Below, piece by piece: positions 26,848-39,683 of a stretch of 64,000 bases of DNA (positions are counted from its first letter, which is position 1; each line of letters begins with the position of its first letter). The notes below the pieces were generated by a model, which saw only the letters and a list, made by a program, of their open reading frames with translations, was not told the DNA's origin and made no database searches. Source of the DNA: Rotaria macrura (lineage: Eukaryota; Rotifera; Eurotatoria; Philodinida; Philodinidae); contig OENT01000186.1 in NCBI GenBank assembly GCA_900239685.1, forward strand, positions 62,001 to 126,000, given 5' to 3'. The position numbers were made by a program, and so were the translations under genes.

Positions 26848-29800
26848 CGATTCGTTGTGTCTATCAATGAAAAAAAACACCTTTTACTTACGTTCTAGTA
26901 CAGAAAGTCAATGATTCGTTATTAGAAGAAAATCGATTGGCAATTATTTGATAATAAACTTTGTAAACGTTACAGATCAATGGAATATCAATTAAAGTAT
27001 ATGAATGTTGTGTCTATGTTTTATGCCTTTCGTATTTATAACGTTGGATGACGAATCATGTAATTTACACCAACGAACAATATTATTCGCTAAGAAATTC
27101 AATCAATTTGATGTTTGTTTTAGAACGACTAGTCGAGTCTATATCTTTTCATTTAGATCATTTTTTCCTTTCGTACATTCCATTCACTTTCAAGATTTTC
27201 TCAGAAAAAAAAAACAAGAAAAAGATTACATGTAGAAAAATAGAATTCGATCAGTGAAATGAAAATTATCATGCATTATATATTTCCAAATATTATCTTC
27301 ATAGAAGCATGGGGATAGCAAAAGTTACATATTTACCTATCTATGTACTGCAGTGTGCGGCATGTACTCAGCAGATAGATATCATTGCAAACAATAGAAA
27401 TGACAAAGAATTTAAATCACGAAACGTGGGAGAGGAAGGAAGTTCGTTTTAATCTTATTCGTCTTACGTGTCATAGTAAGAAGTAAATCGTTGAGAGTTA
27501 ATAAAACAAATGACCGAAAATAAACACTCAACTATGTTTTCATCATATGTATATATTTTATATACTGTAATCAATGGTGATGATCTCGAAAAGTTGTTTA
27601 GCCCATGTTTTTCCCAATCTATTGAAATACCTTAGATTAAACTAGTAGAAGTTTTTAATGAAAAATACTTATTTAAGATAAAATAATTTCATCTATATGT
27701 AGAACGAGAAGAAATAATGTAGTTCGAAGACAATGATTTTGTAGCAAAGAAACTTACTAGTACAATCGTCGAAAAATTGACTGACCAAAAACATTATTTT
27801 GTTCTTTTGTCTTTCAACAATGTTTCATTATCAAGCTTTTTCTGTATTGTTGAACTCTTCTGTGTAAGTTTTCAACGAATGACACATTGTAAAAATTCAA
27901 GATCGATATATTTAAATATGTTGTACCGAATTTTATCTTTTGAAAGATGACTCGATAAAAGAAAACGTTCTTTATTCTCTTGCACAATGTTTTAGTGTAA
28001 TCGAATTAGATCATTGTTTTATAGACATTTGATACTCGTCGAACGTTTAAAGATTCATGCGTTTTGATACGTACAAAAAAGAACAGATTTGAAACTATTT
28101 CATTTTGGCCATTATCATCTTTTTTTTCTGTTAAAGTTAGAAGATCGTGATCAGGCTTATAAATGTACGCATAGATGATAGACACTGCTTGTCGACTTTA
28201 GAATGATCAACAACAAAAATATTAGCTCACGACAAACACAAGGAATCACACTTGAGTGTTTATCTAGACTTCTTTAAATTCTACAATTCTCAATCATTTA
28301 CTTCAATACTTGGTTAAGATGGTGTTTAACGATTTTAATGTCAATAAGATTTATTTTCAACACTAGAAACGATATTATTATGTATTTATTCAGTTTGACG
28401 GTTGTTGTTGTACTCAAATTTCATTATTCTTAATTGAATGGCACACAGACGTTAAAATAAGAGCAAATTTGACCTCCTTCGATTGAGTTTTCTATCAAGA
28501 TTTATTACGATACTCTTTTTAATAGTTACGTCATAAAGCCATTGATGAAACGTTCACTTTAAATAAGAAGTTGTTGAAATTAATCTGAAGACTCTGAATT
28601 TTTCCCATAGTCGCTAACTTATCGCACGCTGTTACTCTTCGTTCACAAGACAGATTTTAAACGATATAAGAAGTACCATCATTTTACTTACTTGATCTTT
28701 GAATGAAATTAATCGGAATCAAAATATTTCAACAGAAAAGTTACGGGCAAAATATATCGGGTGACATCGAATACTCTCCTGACGTCAAATGTGGAATTTT
28801 GCATTTAATCAATCTTCTAATCAAATATTCGTTAAAAGTTAAACTAAGTAGTATGAATATTCTTTATTTAAAACAAAAATATTTGAAAAGTATCATTCAT
28901 CGTAGACAAACTTGAATGAAGGCACTACGAAAAACATAGAACAACATGCATTTTGAAAATTAAGACATTGACTATCATTGAAATACTGTTTGATAGATCA
29001 ATTGTTAAATTCATTACCAATCATTAAAGTCTAAACCAACATATAAAATGAAGAAACTTTAAGTAAATAATTTTCATGTTGCCTATGAATAGAGTTCTTT
29101 GGGTACAAACGGATCCGAAATTGAATTCAGATCAAAGGTAGAGACTAAAGAAAAGGGCTCTATTAACGAGTAAGAACGAGCTTGTTGAAAAATGTGTGCT
29201 AAAACAGTGTAAAATTCGATTGTCTACAGATCGTATGTTGAATTTGCTTTGACTTATCGTATAATGTCCGAATTTGATAATGCCAAAAACTACTAGTAGA
29301 TTAATCTATTGAATTAGTTTAAGAGTCAATAATAGATTGAAACCAATAGTAGACATTGTCTATTACTATCATTTATTATGAATTTACTTGTGTACTTGAA
29401 AGAAACTTTGAAGAGTCAAATTCTCAAGATTTTCATCGTTAGATTTTTCACAGATTCATGATCGAATTCCCTACGGTAGTTATAAAAACTAATTTTGAGT
29501 CATTAAAAATCGTTGATATTTGAATATTTGTTTTCTAATAGTACTTCAATGTTGGATAGATACAATATTTCACGATAAATAAATAGAAATGATATCGAAT
29601 TTTTTTAGCCGTATCAAACACTGAGTTTCAAACGATGGTTAAATAAAATTGGACGTGAGAAAATTTGACTCATTCAAGTAAAGTTTTCTTGAAAGTATGT
29701 TTGAGCATCATTGTAACTGGCAACGATTTTAAGGTCAATCCCAAACTTATGAAAATAATTCAAACAATAAAAATACCCGAATGCAATACTTTAAAATGAC

Positions 29801-31973
29801 AACTGATCTACCTTCCGATAATCTCAAGTTTCATTGAATTAAATCCACATTTTTTCAAAAGTATACATGATCCAGAACAAATTTTTATCTTATTCGAAAC
29901 AAAAAGAAAAGGACTGACAATATCCTTAGACAGTGTGTAGAATTGATTTTCAAAACAATCAATGCCTCCATTGAAATTCTGCTTAATACCTGAATGTATA
30001 CTGCTCAAAGAATCATGGCAGATTTTCGTATATTAAATATTCAATTAAACTCAATGATATAGAGAAGAATTCGATTTCGACATCATATTAAGGTGGTACT
30101 TTTCGAACACGAACAAAAAGTCTTTACATTGTTTTCAAAAATCTGTGTCTGAAAGGTCTTTTTCACAAAAATATATGTTCAGCTTTCTGTTGCAAGAGAA
30201 AATCAAAAGTAGTCATTTGAAATGGAACTTTTTTGCTCTTTCTAAATATATCGGTCGAATTTAGCCATGACTTACGTTTACTTGACTATAAAGGAAAACG
30301 TAGATAAGTAAAAAGCATTGTTTCTGTAAGAAAAATAAACTCTTTTCTATGACGTCTAATTTCTCATTAGGATTTTTTCAATAGTTTCTTTTTTTCTGTC
30401 TAGTTTTGTAGCCAATTTTATTTGCTACAAAGCTATAGCTTCTAATATTTTATAACTCAAAATAATCACAATGTACAATTGGTCTCCGACATACAACTCT
30501 GTCGATGAGATGAAATATTTTAAGTAATCGATTTTTGATAGTTTGAAAGACACAGATGCCGATCCGTTTCTACAAAGTATAGGAAGTAAATGAACTAGTG
30601 AATTTATTAAAATACGTTTTGCTCTACAAACGAGTGCAATAGTAGACTTTCTTATTGTATATGATTAGAATCGAAATATTTTTAATCGATTTAGAAAAAT
30701 TTACTACATGAAAAATTCTGTACAAATACCGTTTTCAGTTCCCATCAAAGATTCACTCTTTGAGAAACAACTTAAAATCAGGACAATTTTCCGAATATAT
30801 ATATTCAGCAAGAGCACAAAATTTTCATTTTAGCTGCCTACATTTGATTGTCTCTTGCAACTTAAAAGTAAAAGAAAACTGGACATACATTTTGTGAAAA
30901 AGACTTTCGAGACACATATTATGCCTTCAGAATAGTCGTTCCAAGGCTTTTTAAAAATATTTCTTTGCTTACATCTCAATTAGCAACACAATCGAGTTGT
31001 TTTTTTATCGTTTAACAATCACCATACGAGTATCTATGGGATTACATTAAAAAAAACTGACCATGAATTAAAAGGTTTGATTATGCATACATTCCAAATG
31101 ATACACAACAGATCACTTGTTTTAGTATGACAATGAATAAACATACGTACACCGATCATCGATTCGAAGATATCAACGATGATTAATTATAATATAATGA
31201 GTATTTTTAGAAACATAGATTTGTTTGAATTAGTTGACTTTTATTGTAATCAGAAAAAAATCGAATTTAGTTTCATGATGAAAAGCAATATCAGTATGAT
31301 TTATTCGATTTGTTATCTTCATTTTCAGTTTTTATCAAAATTTGATATGAATATATGAAGATCATTGATGTATATGTATATGTGTTATTCATGACTATTC
31401 TCATATGATTTCCTTAGGTATCAAAACTCTTTCGGAGAATGTCAAAATAGATAAAAGATAAGAATGCGAAGTGACTCTAATTGATAGATAGATAATCAAT
31501 GACTTTGTTCGGCGTATAAATTATATTGACATAAAAATGAAACGACATCTATTGAAAAACATTTTACTCTATCCGATATCGTTTTTAAAATAATATTAAT
31601 GTACATGATCATAACAATTATTGATTCATAAATTTTAGATGATAATAACTGGTTTAAAAGATTAACCATCTCCAACAATGTGTTAGATGCTTGTCTGCTT
31701 GCTTGCTCGATGTTGTTTTTCTTCTCAGCAATACATACGTTTATTTGTTTATTTATTCGTTAGATACGAACAGATAACAGACAGAACCATAAATCGTAGA
31801 TGCGATTTTCGATGCTAAGAAAAGGAACATTTTTTGCATATATACTCGTATGAAGTTTTTTTCGAGATATTTTGCTTTTTCTAAATGTTTTGTATGCCTC
31901 TTATGATGAAATTAAGAACAACATTGTGTTTTCTCTAGTTTTGAGATATTCTTATCTACTGGAAACTGAGAGA
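26848..31973. other. Gene-free intergenic stretch
   Basis: About 5 kb of AT-rich sequence in which I recognise no exon or RNA gene. Its only notable structure is the diverged inverted repeat at about 30112-30950, annotated separately. A polypyrimidine-AG (TTTTCTCTAG) at 31929-31938 precedes the bZIP start by 35 nt. Confidence 0.5.
30112..30950. repeat. Diverged inverted repeat, about 0.8 kb across
   Basis: Two inversely oriented arms, near 30139-30290 and 30780-30920, share blocks such as GTCTTTTTCACAAAA and TTGCAAGAGA, and weaker similarity continues inward. The ~490-bp centre shows no ORF of note. This looks like an old foldback or MITE-like insertion. Ends and target duplication could not be placed with certainty. 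Confidence 0.5.
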
Positions 31974-33513
31974 ATGGATTTAGAGCTACCTACCAATACA
32001 TTAGATACACCATCATTGATGACACCGAATATTAATCTGAATCCGTTGCTATACAAAAGTTCACATGGAACTCCAGCTGTTGACATAAAAAATGAGGTAA
32101 ATAACCATTTAAGTTCCCCTACACCATCTACGCTACCAATAACAGCAATAAATCGTAATGAATCACTATCTGTATCGACAGCCGAATTAAAATTATCCAT
32201 AATAGAAGATGATCTTAAACAAAGTTTTACTCAACGCCGTGGACCAACTGAATCAATTTTTCAAAAACTGGCCAAATCTGGAGGTCTGACAATTGGACAT
32301 GTGCCCATACCGCCTACCACCGACAATGATACATCTGCTAACATACCGTCAACTGCAGAGGTAGAATGAATCATTGTCTATGAATCATACGTCATTTTCT
32401 TATTTATATTGAAGGTTATGAATGATATTGAATCATTCGCCAAATACTCAACTCAAGATAATACAGAACGGGAAGCAACATCCATTATAGTTGGTGATAA
32501 CAATAATCATTTCGATCAATTAGCATCCCACAACATGGGTGTTATTGTTTCACCGAAAAAGAAACTTCTCATAAGAAGTCAATCTCATACTGAACCAACA
32601 TCGCCATCATCCATTTCAAGTAATCAATTTTCTCAATCACAAAAATCGAATATTGATGATACAAGTTCAACTGATGATGAACATCTATCGTCTAGCAATA
32701 TTGAGTTTCAACGTGCATATGATTTACCCGTACAAATTCAAACAATGGATTCACATCCACAAGTAGATCATAATTTAAAGACATCGTATACAATACAATT
32801 GCAAACTGATCAGAACGGAGGACATCCAATAACGATTAAACAACAACCAATGGGATCCACTAATAAACGTACATTTCAACAGACTACTATTGGTAATTAT
32901 ATAGAATTATTTTCTTTTACTTGTTTTAAAATATTTTAAAATCTTTATCGAATAAATGTCATTCATTGGACTCTCTTGATACTTAGGCACTCCAATAACA
33001 AAAAGCAATTCGATTGTTATTTCTCAACAACCAGTCATAAATGAAGTCACTTCAAGTAATCAAATAGTAGGTATGAAACGACACAAAGCGACTACAATAC
33101 CTACAAATATTCACAATTCGAGTTCATCATCATCAACAACAACAATAAATGATAATACATGTGGATCGGATGATCAACGTAGAAAATTAATTCGTGATAG
33201 TAATCGTGAAGCAGCGAGACGTTGCCGTGAACGTCGTCGACAATACATTGAACAACTTGAAGGAAATGTAGAACAGTGTAAACAACAAATAAAACAGTTA
33301 AGTGAGAAATTATCTCATACTGAACGTGAAAATATACAATTACGTGCCATCATATCTGAAACAAAACTATTTCATCCAACAGCATGTCTGTCATCGAATG
33401 AATCAATGACAGATTTTGTGAATGTTGTTACAGCCAATGGCATTGATTTAAATACGGAATCAACCGATGGAACTATTATACAAAGAACTTATTATAGTAG
33501 AAATACTCAATAA
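31974..33513 (+). CDS. ATF/CREB-like bZIP transcription factor
   Basis: Nuclear DNA-binding dimeric transcription factor. Three exons (31974-32360, 32415-32892, 32987-33513; introns 54 and 94 nt) give 463 aa. The C-terminal bZIP has a basic region with NREAARRCRERRRQYI (about residues 360-376) running straight into a leucine/isoleucine heptad zipper ending LRAII near 410. NxxAAxxCR plus the following YIEQLE is typical of the CREB/ATF group. The first 350 residues are low-complexity Ser/Thr/Gln-rich, with an amphipathic block QRRGPTESIFQKLAKSG (about 110-126) loosely like a CREB kinase-inducible helix; that comparison is only suggestive, as a strict RRxS site is absent. No ATF2-type N-terminal zinc finger is seen. 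Start chosen at MDLELP because a splice-acceptor-like TTCTCTAG lies 35 nt upstream, making upstream in-frame codons unlikely. Confidence 0.85.
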
Positions 33514-34047
33514 ACATTCATAATGAAAGACATTTTCCAACATGACATGTAGAAGAATTTGAACTTATATTGGAAAACAATATTTTTGAACAAAAATAAG
33601 TTAATAGATATACATATATATATATATATATGAAACGTGTATTGACCGGTTAGAATTTGTATTTTTTTCGTTCACTTGTATAGTTTATCTGCGAAAAGAA
33701 AAATTCATTTTAATTGCAGTGATGTTTCGTTTCCTTTCAAAGTTCGTTTTTTTTTCTCTTTTTGTGTATTACTAATTTACCATTGTATTCATGTACAAGA
33801 ACATTTAATTATTCTTACTATACTTTATTTTCTGTAAAGAACAAAATTAAAACAAAAATATTCTGTCGTTTATTTCATGTTGACATGGTCTAGTGAGTAT
33901 ATATTCCTATACAATGATAATTCTGTTTATCTTATATACTCTTGGCTATTGAGTTCATGTATTTTTTTTTCAAACGAATTATTTTTGTGTGCGTGCAAAA
34001 ATACATACATAAATAAATCATTTATTTTTATTTTTTAGATATTAACA
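33514..34047. other. Intergenic: bZIP 3' UTR and receptor A upstream
   Basis: Non-coding AT-rich spacer with a TA run at about 33614-33631. It ends in a strong T-rich tract plus AG (34037-34038), nine nucleotides before the next start codon. Confidence 0.5.
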
Positions 34048-35308
34048 ATGAATTATTTTTTTATTATTTTTTTTATACCGACAATTTTATCATCGACTTA
34101 TCATGATGGTAAATCGGATGCGTTTGTTCGATGAAGAATTTCGAAGTTTCTTATTTGTTTACAATTCTAGTTACTATCGACTCAGATGCTGATTGTTGGT
34201 CCAGTGAAAAGAATGATGTTATCAAAAGACATTACGCTTTTCTAGTAACATTTTCATCAAAAATAGCCTATGGACAAGAAAGTTGTTCGGTACATATCGA
34301 CAATCCATTGTTATTAGACATGCAAAATGGTTTTGGTCTATTTCTTACACGAGAAATGGATTGTTCATCAACTCTTGTTGTTGATTGTCCTCCTAATTCT
34401 ACTTTAACTCATCAAGTAAAGATTATTTATGAATTATATGTTTTTGATTTTCAATGAATTTAGATAGAAACACCATCCCCAAAACAATTTACATGTCATA
34501 CAAGTGAAAATAAAATCCAAATGCCATGTAGTTCAATTAATTTAATATTTAAAAGAAATATAAAAGTACCCGAAATAAAAAAATCAACCTTTATACAAGT
34601 TGTTGCACTAGCTAAAAGTAATTTATGATTTATTATGTTCAATTGAAAACTTGACCGAATTTAAATTTATAGAACCTTGTATCGATAATGAAATTTTTTT
34701 TCAATGTCCAAATGATTACTCGGATTCATGTATTGATAGAAACATTAAATGTAATGGACGATCTGAATGTCCAAGTGGAGATGATGAACGTAATTGTCAT
34801 TGTATGTAAATTACATAGTTGTATGGTTCTAGTGAAAATGATTTGTTCGTTTTTATAATTTTATTTAGCTATACCGGCAAGTGGCATTTCAATTATTGTT
34901 TTTTTTCTTTTTATTCTGGGATTTTTATTTCTCATCTGTGTTTTATCAACAGGTAGGACAATGGCATATAAATTTTGTGTTGTTTTGTACTGAATTATTT
35001 ATTTTAAGTATTGATTTGTTGTTGTTTTCGAACGGCAGTACGCCGAATTACTCGACGTTTTTTTACAAGAAAAGAAAAGAATAATATTACAAGTCAGTTA
35101 AAATTTTAATCAATCTCTTATATGAATAGTTTTGTGTTTCATACTAGAACTTGAAACAACGACAGGCGGTGAAGATGCTGTGTTAATGAAAGAACTTACA
35201 ACAAGTGCACCTACGACCGTTTTTGTTGAAATTTTACCTCAAAAACAAATGGGATTGACACCATTTGTCATCGATTCAACTAAACCAATCTATCCTACGT
35301 TGGAATAG
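34048..35308 (+). CDS. Type I membrane protein with single LDLa module (receptor A)
   Basis: Predicted secretory-pathway single-pass membrane protein, 295 aa, from eight exons (34048-34108, 34171-34415, 34464-34617, 34673-34801, 34869-34952, 35039-35092, 35148-35308 and their in-frame joins; introns about 50-90 nt). Exon 1 encodes a hydrophobic signal peptide (MNYFFIIFFIPTILSS). The ectodomain, about 150 residues with paired Cys and Asn-glycosylation sites, is vaguely CUB-like but not recognisable with confidence. One LDL-receptor class A module follows (about residues 154-195), with six Cys and the calcium-type ending CNGRSECPSGDDERNC, then a transmembrane helix (ISIIVFFLFILGFLFLICVL), a basic stop-transfer (RRITRRFF) and a ~70-residue tail. 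The layout with one juxtamembrane LDLa resembles NETO-like receptors, but CUB identity is unproven. It is followed in tandem by a similarly built gene. Ligand unknown. Confidence 0.75.
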
Positions 35309-35790
35309 ATCAAGTCAGATATTTGAAAAAAAAATATTCATGTGTTGTTATTGAATAGCTTATTGTTCTCTTGTGTCAGATTACATTTGTCCTTTGCTCT
35401 GTAGTTTTTCAATGTAATCTCGATTTCAAGATTGATGTCTCTATAAATCATTGGATTTTGTTAGAACCGATCGAAATAATGTCGAACGAAGTATTTCAAA
35501 TAGACAACAATAGAATATGAATGGAAAATTATCGTTCAGCTTTTTCAATATGAATAAAAATCATGATTTCGACATTTGAATTTTAAGTTCGATCTGTATC
35601 TAAGTTTGATCGCAGATAGATAGTGTTGATAATGTTGAGTTCTCGCTCTCAAGTTCGACTCGATTCAGACGAAAATCTATGATTTTGGATACTACAATCT
35701 ATTTGCTTAAATCACCGAAAACGTATTTCATTGTGTTTAATGTCGTCGTTAATCAAAAAACAAAAGTCTTTTCTTATGAATAAATTCTAC
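35309..35790. other. Spacer between tandem receptors
   Basis: 482 nt between the receptor A stop and the chosen receptor B start. Non-coding; contains the 3' end of A and the presumed promoter of B. No motif stands out. Confidence 0.45.
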
Positions 35791-37018
35791 ATGTCCTTAT
35801 ATCGTCGGCAACAAGTTCAGATTATTTTTCAGATGCTATTCATATATAATACTTTGCTTCTAATCTATTGCTCAGCTTCATTAGCTAAAGTAACATACTG
35901 TAAGATGATAACACCATTGAAAAATAAGTTCGATAATAAGATGAAAAAATTCCTTTTAGTCAATCTTGAAAATACATATGGACCATATTGTAATCCAAGA
36001 AGTAAATTCACACCAGAAGCAGGCGTTGTACGTTATGCTGGGTTCGTTAATACGATCGTATATTATATGTACATTTTTATTTGTTTATGCATTCTATGTT
36101 TTCATTCGTTCTAGAACGCCTTGGGTTGGTGTATGTGTATTGAATATTCAAAGTTGTTGCTTACCAGTGTTTTACAATAGATCATTAATACCTAACCTTT
36201 CGATATCGACAAAGTTTTATCTGCATCTACTTGTTCCACCATTATGCCGTACGGAAAACGTAACTGTAAAAGCTGAATCTGGTGAATTGGTAATTAATCA
36301 TGACATAGATGAACTTTTGTTTTGTTTATGTTCGATGAATTATTATTTAGATACACATTGATTGTAGTACAAAAAATGGTACTGAATATTTTTTTGATAC
36401 AGAACTTTTAACCATAACATATAATCGATCACAAAAATTACCATTATCAAAATTTTCAATGGTTGTCACACCATTAAAACTTAAAACAAGTATTATTCTA
36501 CGATATAGAAAATCTTTTTTCTTTTGTAATCTAATAAATATCAAAATAAGAAAACAACAACATCGATCTGTTTAGGAACGTATACTAAATGCGCCTTCGA
36601 TTGCTTTTCGGATACATATTGTATTGAACAAAGTCTTGTTTGTGATCGATATAAAAATTGTCCGAACAATGTTGATGAAGCATATTGTGAATATAGTAAG
36701 TGACCTAATATAATGGACGACTAATCAAATAATATTCTAGGTCATCATCATGAACCATTATCGTTTCGTGCGAAAATTATTCTCTTTTGTGTTCTATTTA
36801 TAATAATTTCATTAACCATATCAACAATATTAATTTGTTATTTCTGTTGTGGAGTTACAAATATGAATCATATTGGTAGTATCAATAAAGATCGGAAGTC
36901 AAGTATGAAATCATTAATGAATAATTATTTATTTCAATATTCTCTTATGTTTTTCTATTTAGTTTATTTAGACGACGATGAAGCCGGTGCTATTGGTACA
37001 CCACTTTTAGTTACTTAA
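35791..37018 (+). CDS. Type I membrane protein with single LDLa-like module (receptor B)
   Basis: Paralogue-like neighbour of receptor A with the same plan: signal peptide, Cys-bearing ectodomain, LDLa-like module, one transmembrane helix, short tail. Seven exons (35791-36041, 36115-36289, 36351-36489, 36576-36695, 36741-36902, 36963-37018) give 300 aa in frame; intron 1 uses a weak donor (GTTCGT). The hydrophobic MLFIYNTLLLIYCSAS serves as signal sequence. In-frame ATGs also exist at 35740 and 35776, so the start is uncertain. The LDLa-like segment (about residues 192-228) keeps six Cys, but its calcium-site acidic pair is altered (CPNNVDEAYC against CPSGDDERNC in A), so calcium binding may be weaker. 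The TM (ILFCVLFIIISLTISTILIC) leads into CC and an acidic end DDDEAGAIGTPLLVT. Ectodomain similarity to A is low by eye, pointing to fast divergence or old duplication. Confidence 0.72.
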
Positions 37019-38658
37019 TTATAATAAGATAATCATAGTTGTCTTACTGTCAATATTGAATGTTTCTCATTGATTATATCTAGTCATTATCTATTATACA
37101 TTGTTCAGATAACATAGATAGCATTTATGTCATTCATTCATCTATTTTTTTCTTTCTTTCTTTCTTTCTTGGTGTTGTTTTTAATTAATATTTATTTTAC
37201 TCATTTACCCATGCAGATAGATTTTATTTTTAATGTATTTTTCAATATTTATGAAATATTTTCGAAATAAACTATATATTGTATCATCAACATTGTAATC
37301 AGATATGTCTTGTTGAACTCATTCTTTAGAGTACCTATTTATTACGAAAATAGATTCATTTGATCTTCTTCTGTTTTCTTTTTAAAAACATTATCTCATC
37401 TGTCAGAATGAAGAAGAAAAAAAATGGTGTTGGAAGAAATTTTCTAACACGTTTACATCATTGGTTGTTAAAATTAAACCATGAAAAAATAACATTCCGG
37501 CCGATTTTTGTAAGACAAACGTGTTGAAAACACCGGAAAACGTCAATGCCAAAACAACTGCTAAAATTTGTTCTCTTTTAAAGATTTGACAGTAACGGAA
37601 AACATTCTTCTTGTGATAATGACGAGAATTTTCTTTCCATTGAATGTCATCAAAATTTTTTATGATGAGCAGACAAAAAAAACATAGCACATATGTACAA
37701 AGCATTATGTTTGAATAAACAAAAATGAATTTTGATTAATCGATACAAAAAAAAAATTGCTCAAAATTTTTAACACATTCATCGATCACTAGACATTAAT
37801 GTTGTCAATTCAAGGAACATGAAAAGAATAAAAACGTAGTTGCTCTTTGTTTTTTCTTAAAGAACTAAAATCTTTCTATACCAATGTTTTTAAAAGGATT
37901 TTTTATTATGTCAAAGCAGAAAGCTGCACTAAATATTTTTTTATGAAATAAACTATGTTTCAATATTTCACTTATAGAAATTTCGTCATAGAGACACAAT
38001 CGACATTTTGCTCTTTCATTTCACGTCTCGATATGTTGTTTTTGGAATAGCAGAATAAAAAGAAATTTTTATTGTAAAATAAATGAAACTCATAGCAACA
38101 TAATTTTCATATGTTTATTTTGAATGTTTTTCTTACATATTGTTTTAGTAGTGAAACCAAAACTTGTTAGAATCATGTAAGTATTCTCTGAATAATCATT
38201 AACAAGTACAATTACAAATGAAATCTGACATCGTTTGTTGACTTAGAATTTATTCATTTACAATAGAATCAATTTTTTGCTATTTATTCTAAAAATTAAA
38301 TTAAATCTCATTTAAAAAAAATTTCGTTGTATGAATTTAATACAACCGCAAAAGGCCGATCGATCGGATGAATAGAGACTATGTGAAAAAATGATACCCG
38401 AACGATAACATATCGTAGTTGAGAGTATTTGAAAATATTACACTTTATTTTAATGAAAAGTTTGTATGAGAAATTGAATGAGAGATTGTTTTGCTTTGTT
38501 CAAGGAGATTAAACTTGAAATCTCATCCATCAATTCAAAAATTGACTTCGATTCTATGGAGCTATATGCAAGATATAATTTAAATATTGGAATCAAATTT
38601 AATAGATTTTTGAAAACTTGTTAACAATAGTTTATTTACTTATATTTCAGATTTAAAC
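37019..38658. other. Intergenic stretch
   Basis: No gene seen. It contains a TTTC microsatellite at about 37150-37170 and ends in TATATTTCAG, eight nucleotides before the next start codon. Confidence 0.5.
37150..37170. repeat. (TTTC)n microsatellite
   Basis: About five tandem TTTC units in the 3' flank of receptor B. Confidence 0.8.
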
Positions 38659-39268
38659 ATGTCGTTCTTTCATTTGACATTGATGGGTCATGATAATCGA
38701 TTTAAAGCTATGAAAAATCTTGAATCGATCAATGCAGCAAAACAGTCAACAGAATTACGACCAGTACCAAGTGGATATCCAGAAAGAAGTCCTGTCGAGA
38801 AACAATTAGCTCGTGAAATGACTGGAAATATTCAATCACGAGAATGGTCAACACCAGCTATATCGAATATGTAGATTTCTTCATGTTTCGTATGAACTCA
38901 AAGAAACTTCATTTTGCTTAATTCGTAGAAACTATCATACATTACGTGAAATGCATGTACGTGGTGATCGAGATCCGAATCATATAATGCGGCAACCAAT
39001 AACTACAGCTCAACAAAGTAAATGATTTTAATGAAATCTCTTGATTTTCAACTTTTGTCGTTTTCAGTTGGCTGGTGGACTAAAGATGATCCACTAAATG
39101 TCAATGAACCATGGACTTACGAGAGACGTCATGTTTATGCTCAATCCGAGATGACGAAGTATAACATCTTAGTTTTGTCTATTGTAAGTGTATACCTATT
39201 TCATACTTTTTCTTCTTAGATTTGTCGATGATATGATTTTAACAGATCGCTATTTTCGTCTTTATTAG
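38659..39268 (+). CDS. Small SPMIP11/TEX49-like protein (probable sperm axoneme)
   Basis: 146-aa protein from four exons (38659-38870, 38929-39017, 39068-39158, 39220-39268) with 50-61 nt introns, all in frame. It starts MSFFHLTLMGHDN and carries an ordered set of aromatic/proline motifs: YHTLREMHVR, QPITTAQQIGWW, EPWTYERRH, SEMTKFVDDM and a terminal YFRLY. This pattern is typical of small microtubule inner proteins of axonemes, and from memory it best fits SPMIP11 (TEX49), which binds inside sperm doublet microtubules. No transmembrane segment, signal peptide or enzymatic motif. The gene model is secure; the family name is a recollection that needs a profile search. If right, expression in ciliated or germ cells would be expected. 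In a bdelloid, which has no known males, a sperm-class protein would more likely serve cilia. Confidence 0.6.
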
Positions 39269-39683
39269 TCGTATCTTTCAATTCCGTTCATATATTTTAA
39301 CAAATCCGTTTTTTCTTTCATTTGAATATGAAACACTGCATTGTATTTAACAATTAAATAAATATTACATTAAAATTGAAAAACATTCAGATAAATAATG
39401 AGATAAACGAATATAGTGACAAAATACAAATTGCACTGTTTACATTGGTGCACTGAGAAGATAAAAACAGACAAACAAACAAACGCAAAAAAAAAGCAGA
39501 TCAATCTGTTTAGTTAGAATGAGTCAATCAAAATGCATTAATAAAAAATAAATATCTAAGCTCTGTACAAACAACATAAAAATTCTCATTTGATTCAATC
39601 ATTACTTCATAAATCATTCATTCAATGTGCAGATGGTAAATAGAAAAAAATATCTAATTATATGTAATAATAAAAAAGTTTGT
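39269..39683. other. Convergent 3' spacer
   Basis: Short A-rich spacer between the stop codons of the SPMIP11-like gene (+) and CLINT1 (-). Only 415 nt for both 3' UTRs; no coding signal. Confidence 0.5.
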
